Source: Haliea sp. E1-2-M8
GTDB taxonomy: Bacteria > Pseudomonadota > Gammaproteobacteria > Pseudomonadales > Halieaceae
Direction: 5' to 3'
NCBI RefSeq assembly: GCF_030649675.1
Contig: NZ_JAUTDR010000001.1
Span: forward strand, 248,001-312,000
DNA: 64,000 nt
Each line of letters begins with the position of its first letter. The first letter of the stretch is position 1. The translations under genes and the position numbers were made by a program. Below are positions 61,073 through 64,000 of this stretch, piece by piece. The notes beneath the pieces were generated by a model, which did no database searches, was not told where the DNA came from, and was given only the letters and a program-made list of their open reading frames with translations.

Positions 61073-61780
61073 ATGAACAGATTCCAGACCTTTTCCCGTG
61101 TACTTGCCGTTACCGCGGCACTCGCAGTAGTAGCGCCCGCGGTACAGGCGCTGGAGCCACCGGTGACCCAGACCGCAGCCTCCCAGGCGGCCCTGTCGCC
61201 CACAGATGCGCTGGCAATGCTGCAGGCGGGCAATGCACGTTTCGTGGCTGGAGAGATGTTGCAGCGGGATCTTTCGGGCCAGGTATCGGCCACCGCGGCG
61301 GGCCAGTATCCGCATTCCATAGTGCTGGGCTGCATCGACTCCCGGGTGCCACCCGAACTGGTGTTTGACCAGGGACTCGGCGATATTTTCAGCCCCCGTA
61401 TCGCCGGCAATGTGGTGACCCCGGAGCTGCTGGGCAGCATGGAGTTCGCGGCCGGCGTTGCCGGGTCCCGTGCGATCGTGGTTCTGGGTCACACCGAGTG
61501 TGGCGCAGTCAAAGGTGCCTGTGATGGCGTGGAGTTGGGCAATCTGACCAGCAACCTGGCGCATATTCAGCCCGCAGTGGAGGCGGTTCCCGTCACCGAG
61601 GGTCCGCGTAATTCCACGAACACGGCCTGGGTGAATGCCGTGGCGCATGAGAATGTTGCGCAGACGGTGCAGCGTATTCTCACCGACAGCCCGTTACTCA
61701 AGCAGCTGGTCGATGAGGGCAAGCTGCAGGTGGTTGGCGCCATGTATGACGTTGCCACCGGCAAGGTCGAATTCCTGTAG
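61073..61780 (+). CDS. Periplasmic beta-carbonic anhydrase
   Basis: A 235-residue protein with signal peptide MNRFQTFSRVLAVTAALAVV to about residue 26. The beta-class zinc site is complete: CIDSR near 88-92 (Cys and Asp), and HTEC near 143-146 (His and Cys). It interconverts carbon dioxide and bicarbonate, here outside the cytoplasm. AAGGAG lies about 8 bases before the ATG. It is divergent from the MFS gene, with 179 bp between. Confidence 0.92.
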   Translation: MNRFQTFSRVLAVTAALAVVAPAVQALEPPVTQTAASQAALSPTDALAMLQAGNARFVAGEMLQRDLSGQVSATAAGQYPHSIVLGCIDSRVPPELVFDQGLGDIFSPRIAGNVVTPELLGSMEFAAGVAGSRAIVVLGHTECGAVKGACDGVELGNLTSNLAHIQPAVEAVPVTEGPRNSTNTAWVNAVAHENVAQTVQRILTDSPLLKQLVDEGKLQVVGAMYDVATGKVEFL

Positions 61781-61817
61781 CGGACGGCGCAGTGGGCCAG
61801 CAGCCCCGCTCCGGCGG

Positions 61818-62675
61818 TCACGTTGCCGCCCGCGCTTGCGGCGGCTGCAGGTAGGCGATCAGGGTGTCACCCCCGGCGTAGTTGCCGGCGCTCATGAGCG
61901 AATCCAGGAACAGGTAAAACAGCTCTGCCTGGGAAGTGACCTCCAGCTTGGCATAGGCGTGCTTGCGGTGCAGCTTCACGGTCTCGACCGAGATGGACAG
62001 CTTTTCCGCCAGGGTCTTGGTGCTGTGGCCGTGCAGGACCAGGTTGATGACCTGGGCTTCACGCTCGGTGAGCAGGCTGCTGCCAAACTGGTTGAGGGCG
62101 GTGTTGAGCTGCTCGCGCAGGTTGACCGTGTCCTCCTGGTCCGCCGTGACCGCGGGGCGCGCTTGCCAGTGTTGCTGGCACAGCACCTCAATGACCGGCT
62201 TCACGGCCGTCAGGGCGGCCACCTGTTGGCGGGTGAAGCGGCTCCTGTCCCCGGTGCGGCCCAGGGCAATATTGATGAATCCGGTGGCGCCGTTGGGCAG
62301 CAGGAAGCCGCACTCGTCCTGGTAGCCGCAATTCCGGTACCAGGCCTTGTAGTACTCGCTGTCGCGAAAGCCCGTGGGGGCCAGGTCGCGGAGCTGGAAG
62401 ACGCCGAAGCGCCGGTCCCGGCTCGCGGCCTGGTAATAGGGGTCCAGCACGAAGGCGCCGGCGACAAAGACGTCCAGGGTGGAGCGGTCAAGCCCCGCCG
62501 GAACCTCGAAATATTCGACCACCGGCAGGTCGGTATCCGGATAGACCAGCACCGTGGCATCGTCGATGGGCACCAGGCTTTTCAGCGTGGCCACCAGCTG
62601 CGGGGCGAAATCGGCCTGGCCAACCTGTGTGATCAGGCGGGCGAGCTGTTCGTTGTAGCGGGATGGTGTCGGCAT
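61818..62675 (-). CDS. LuxR-family transcriptional regulator
   Basis: A 285-residue protein from ATG 62675; a longer frame to 62834 would run into the LysR gene and lacks coding character. The C-terminal HTH is LTEREAQVINLVLHGHSTKTLAEKLSISVETVKLHRKHAYAKL (about 215-258). The N-terminal domain has VDDATVLVYPDTDLP-type and DRRFGVFQLRDL segments without an evident autoinducer-binding set. It lies 41 bp downstream of the LysR gene on the same strand. Signal and targets unknown. Confidence 0.85.
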   Translation of the reverse strand: MPTPSRYNEQLARLITQVGQADFAPQLVATLKSLVPIDDATVLVYPDTDLPVVEYFEVPAGLDRSTLDVFVAGAFVLDPYYQAASRDRRFGVFQLRDLAPTGFRDSEYYKAWYRNCGYQDECGFLLPNGATGFINIALGRTGDRSRFTRQQVAALTAVKPVIEVLCQQHWQARPAVTADQEDTVNLREQLNTALNQFGSSLLTEREAQVINLVLHGHSTKTLAEKLSISVETVKLHRKHAYAKLEVTSQAELFYLFLDSLMSAGNYAGGDTLIAYLQPPQARAAT

Positions 62676-62715
62676 GGGATGCTGGGAAACGACTCTTGCG
62701 CTGGTTAATTTCGCA

Positions 62716-63591
62716 TCATACCTGCAAAGCGGCCCAATCCAGAAATGCCTGGTTGGCCAGCGAGATGGTGCGCTGCCTGCGCCGGGCCAGCAGCAGCCGG
62801 ATGCGCGGCTGTTCGGTGAAGGGTACAGAGACAATCCCGGGTTCCTGTTGCGCCAGCATGGCGAGGCCGATGGTGGTGCCCAGGCCCTGTTTCACCATGC
62901 GGATCAACAGGGGCAGGAAATTGCTTTGCAGGCGCAGGTCGGGGCTGACCCCATGGGTCGCGCACAGCTCGTCCAGGCGCTTGCGAATGAAGTAGCCGCT
63001 CTCGTACACCACCATGGGTGAGTCCTGCAGCTCGGCCACTGGTACGCTGCTGCGCCCGGCCCAGGGATGGTCCCGGGCCATGCACAACACGATCTCTTCG
63101 TCGATCAGTGGCACGGTGGCGAAGTCGCCGTCAGCATCCGCGGTGGAACCGCTGATGACGCCGAGTTCGATCTCATCGTCCAGCAGCGATCGCCGGATAA
63201 GGTCAGTGCCGGCCTGGGTCACTGCGGTGTGCAGCTGCGGGTGCAGCACCAGGAAGCGGCCCAGTAGATCCGGCAGATAATACGTTGCCAGCATGGAAGG
63301 GCAGGCGATGGCCAGCTCTCCCTGCAGCAGGCCCCGCAGGGCGCTGCCGGTCGCCCGCAGGCCTGCCACCTGCTCGAGAATGGCAACCGCCTGCTGCAGC
63401 AGGGTGCGCCCCTCCGCGGTCAGGGAAACGCGGCGACCGCCGCGGTCGAACAGGACCAGGCCCAGTTCCTCTTCCAGTTTGCGCACCGCAATGCTGACCG
63501 CCGGCTGGGCCATGTGCAGCTGCTCCGCGGCCCGGCTGAAGCTGCCCTGGGCGGCCACTTCGCGGAAGATGTCCAGCTTTCTCAAGTCCAT
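62716..63591 (-). CDS. LysR-family transcriptional regulator (GcdR-like)
   Basis: A 291-residue LysR protein. The winged-HTH is LDIFREVAAQGSFSRAAEQL and MAQPAVSIAVRKLEEELG (residues 6-45), followed by the periplasmic-binding-type effector domain. It is divergent from a glutaryl-CoA dehydrogenase-like gene with 101 bp between the starts. By analogy it probably responds to a glutarate/lysine catabolite and controls that gene. Confidence 0.88.
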   Translation of the reverse strand: MDLRKLDIFREVAAQGSFSRAAEQLHMAQPAVSIAVRKLEEELGLVLFDRGGRRVSLTAEGRTLLQQAVAILEQVAGLRATGSALRGLLQGELAIACPSMLATYYLPDLLGRFLVLHPQLHTAVTQAGTDLIRRSLLDDEIELGVISGSTADADGDFATVPLIDEEIVLCMARDHPWAGRSSVPVAELQDSPMVVYESGYFIRKRLDELCATHGVSPDLRLQSNFLPLLIRMVKQGLGTTIGLAMLAQQEPGIVSVPFTEQPRIRLLLARRRQRTISLANQAFLDWAALQV

Positions 63592-63692
63592 ATAAATATA
63601 TTTAACATATGGAACATATAGAAAACATATATTTTATTAATGAAATGCGCCCTGCTACTGTGGCTGGTACAGATTAATCCGGAGTGAATCCC
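63592..63692. promoter_or_regulatory. Divergent promoter region between LysR and acyl-CoA dehydrogenase genes
   Basis: A very AT-rich stretch in a GC-rich genome. AACATAT occurs three times at 63604-63610, 63613-63619 and 63624-63630, close to helical phase. Such repeats near a LysR gene are candidate binding sites. GGAG lies 9 bases before the acyl-CoA dehydrogenase ATG (63681-63684). Confidence 0.5.
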
Positions 63693-64000
63693 ATGGCACA
63701 GGCGAAACAGTGGCAACGGCTCGACTGGCAGGACCCTTTCCTGCTGGAACAGCAACTGACCGACGAGCAGCGGATGGTGCGTGACAGCGCCAGACATTAC
63801 GCGGTGGGGAAGCTGGCGCCCCGGGTCCGGGATGCATTCCGGGCCGAAGAGACCGACGTCGCGATCTTCCGCGAGATGGGCGAATTGGGGCTGCTGGGCA
63901 GCACCATCGACGGTTACGGCTGCCCCGGGGTGGACTACATCAGCTACGGCCTGGTCGCCCGCGAGGTGGAGCGGGTCGACTCCGGCTACCGCTCGATGAT
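63693..64000 (+). CDS. Acyl-CoA dehydrogenase, glutaryl-CoA dehydrogenase-like, N-terminal part
   Basis: The first 102 codons and 2 bases of a gene that runs off the right edge. It opens [20 protein letters not shown] and continues [22 protein letters not shown] and [21 protein letters not shown], a match to glutaryl-CoA dehydrogenases in both spacing and sequence. That enzyme converts glutaryl-CoA to crotonyl-CoA in lysine and aromatic catabolism. The catalytic region lies outside the window. Confidence 0.85.
   Translation, partial: MAQAKQWQRLDWQDPFLLEQQLTDEQRMVRDSARHYAVGKLAPRVRDAFRAEETDVAIFREMGELGLLGSTIDGYGCPGVDYISYGLVAREVERVDSGYRSM

Overview
The window is high-GC DNA from a Gram-negative bacterium, probably a marine gammaproteobacterium of the Halieaceae/Cellvibrionales type. 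That placement is an inference from gene content. The evidence is an Entner-Doudoroff operon (zwf-pgl-edd), a lipid A/Kdo/LPS core cluster (waaA, two LpxL-type acyltransferases, kdkA, GT9, GT4, GT2, an O-antigen-ligase-like protein), rlmA, and polyamine and acyl-CoA catabolism genes. Most genes are densely packed with 1-8 bp overlaps, so the chromosome looks compact apart from two decayed zones.

Layout. 1-903: the N-terminal part of a PKD/PPC lipoprotein that runs off the left edge. 995-8296: a TetR regulator divergent from amidohydrolase, KshA-like Rieske oxygenase and SDR genes, followed by an acetoacetate-decarboxylase-like gene, a diguanylate cyclase and an iron alcohol dehydrogenase. The first part looks like a catabolic cluster for a hydrophobic or ring substrate. 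8322-13374: MBL-fold hydrolase, zwf, pgl and edd in one leftward operon. 13541-14599: a YpfJ-type metalloprotease and a cupin remnant. 14600-25306: an accessory island with an IS1182-type element carrying one nonsense codon, a gene tail of unknown origin, a tiny EF-Ts-like gene, a doubly broken IS4-type element with its inverted repeats, an integrase relic, a MerR relic, and a 5.9 kb two-gene operon encoding 1289- and 657-residue proteins that I cannot assign to any family. 25552-32571: an EAL protein, a DUF3565-SnoaL fusion, an epimerase-SPW-VKOR fusion, a ferritin-like protein and a DMT transporter. 32585-32768: a three-copy REP-like array. 32778-39328: acyl-CoA ligase, HSL-type esterase, a DUF4892/OmpA gene broken by a nonsense codon, an MDR oxidoreductase and a GlpD-like flavoprotein. 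39340-40380: four consecutive truncated or frameshifted genes. 40534-44322: an ArsN2-like acetyltransferase, DUF533, a cupin-like protein, NnrU, RlmA and DUF6165. 44375-54151: LPS core and lipid A biosynthesis. 54132-63591: DUF2878, SnoaL-like, amino acid permease, polyamine aminotransferase and gamma-glutamylpolyamine synthetase, MFS, periplasmic carbonic anhydrase, LuxR and LysR genes. 63693-64000: the start of a glutaryl-CoA dehydrogenase-like gene, divergent from the LysR gene.

Most noteworthy items. First is the unassigned two-gene operon at 19445-25306, which sits intact among dead mobile elements. Second is the 93-residue stand-alone EF-Ts-like protein at 16952-17233, which has a strong ribosome binding site. 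There are also two unusual domain fusions (27731-28354 and 28533-31019), a shared GGGTCAGGTC palindrome family, and several genes broken by single nonsense or frameshift changes.
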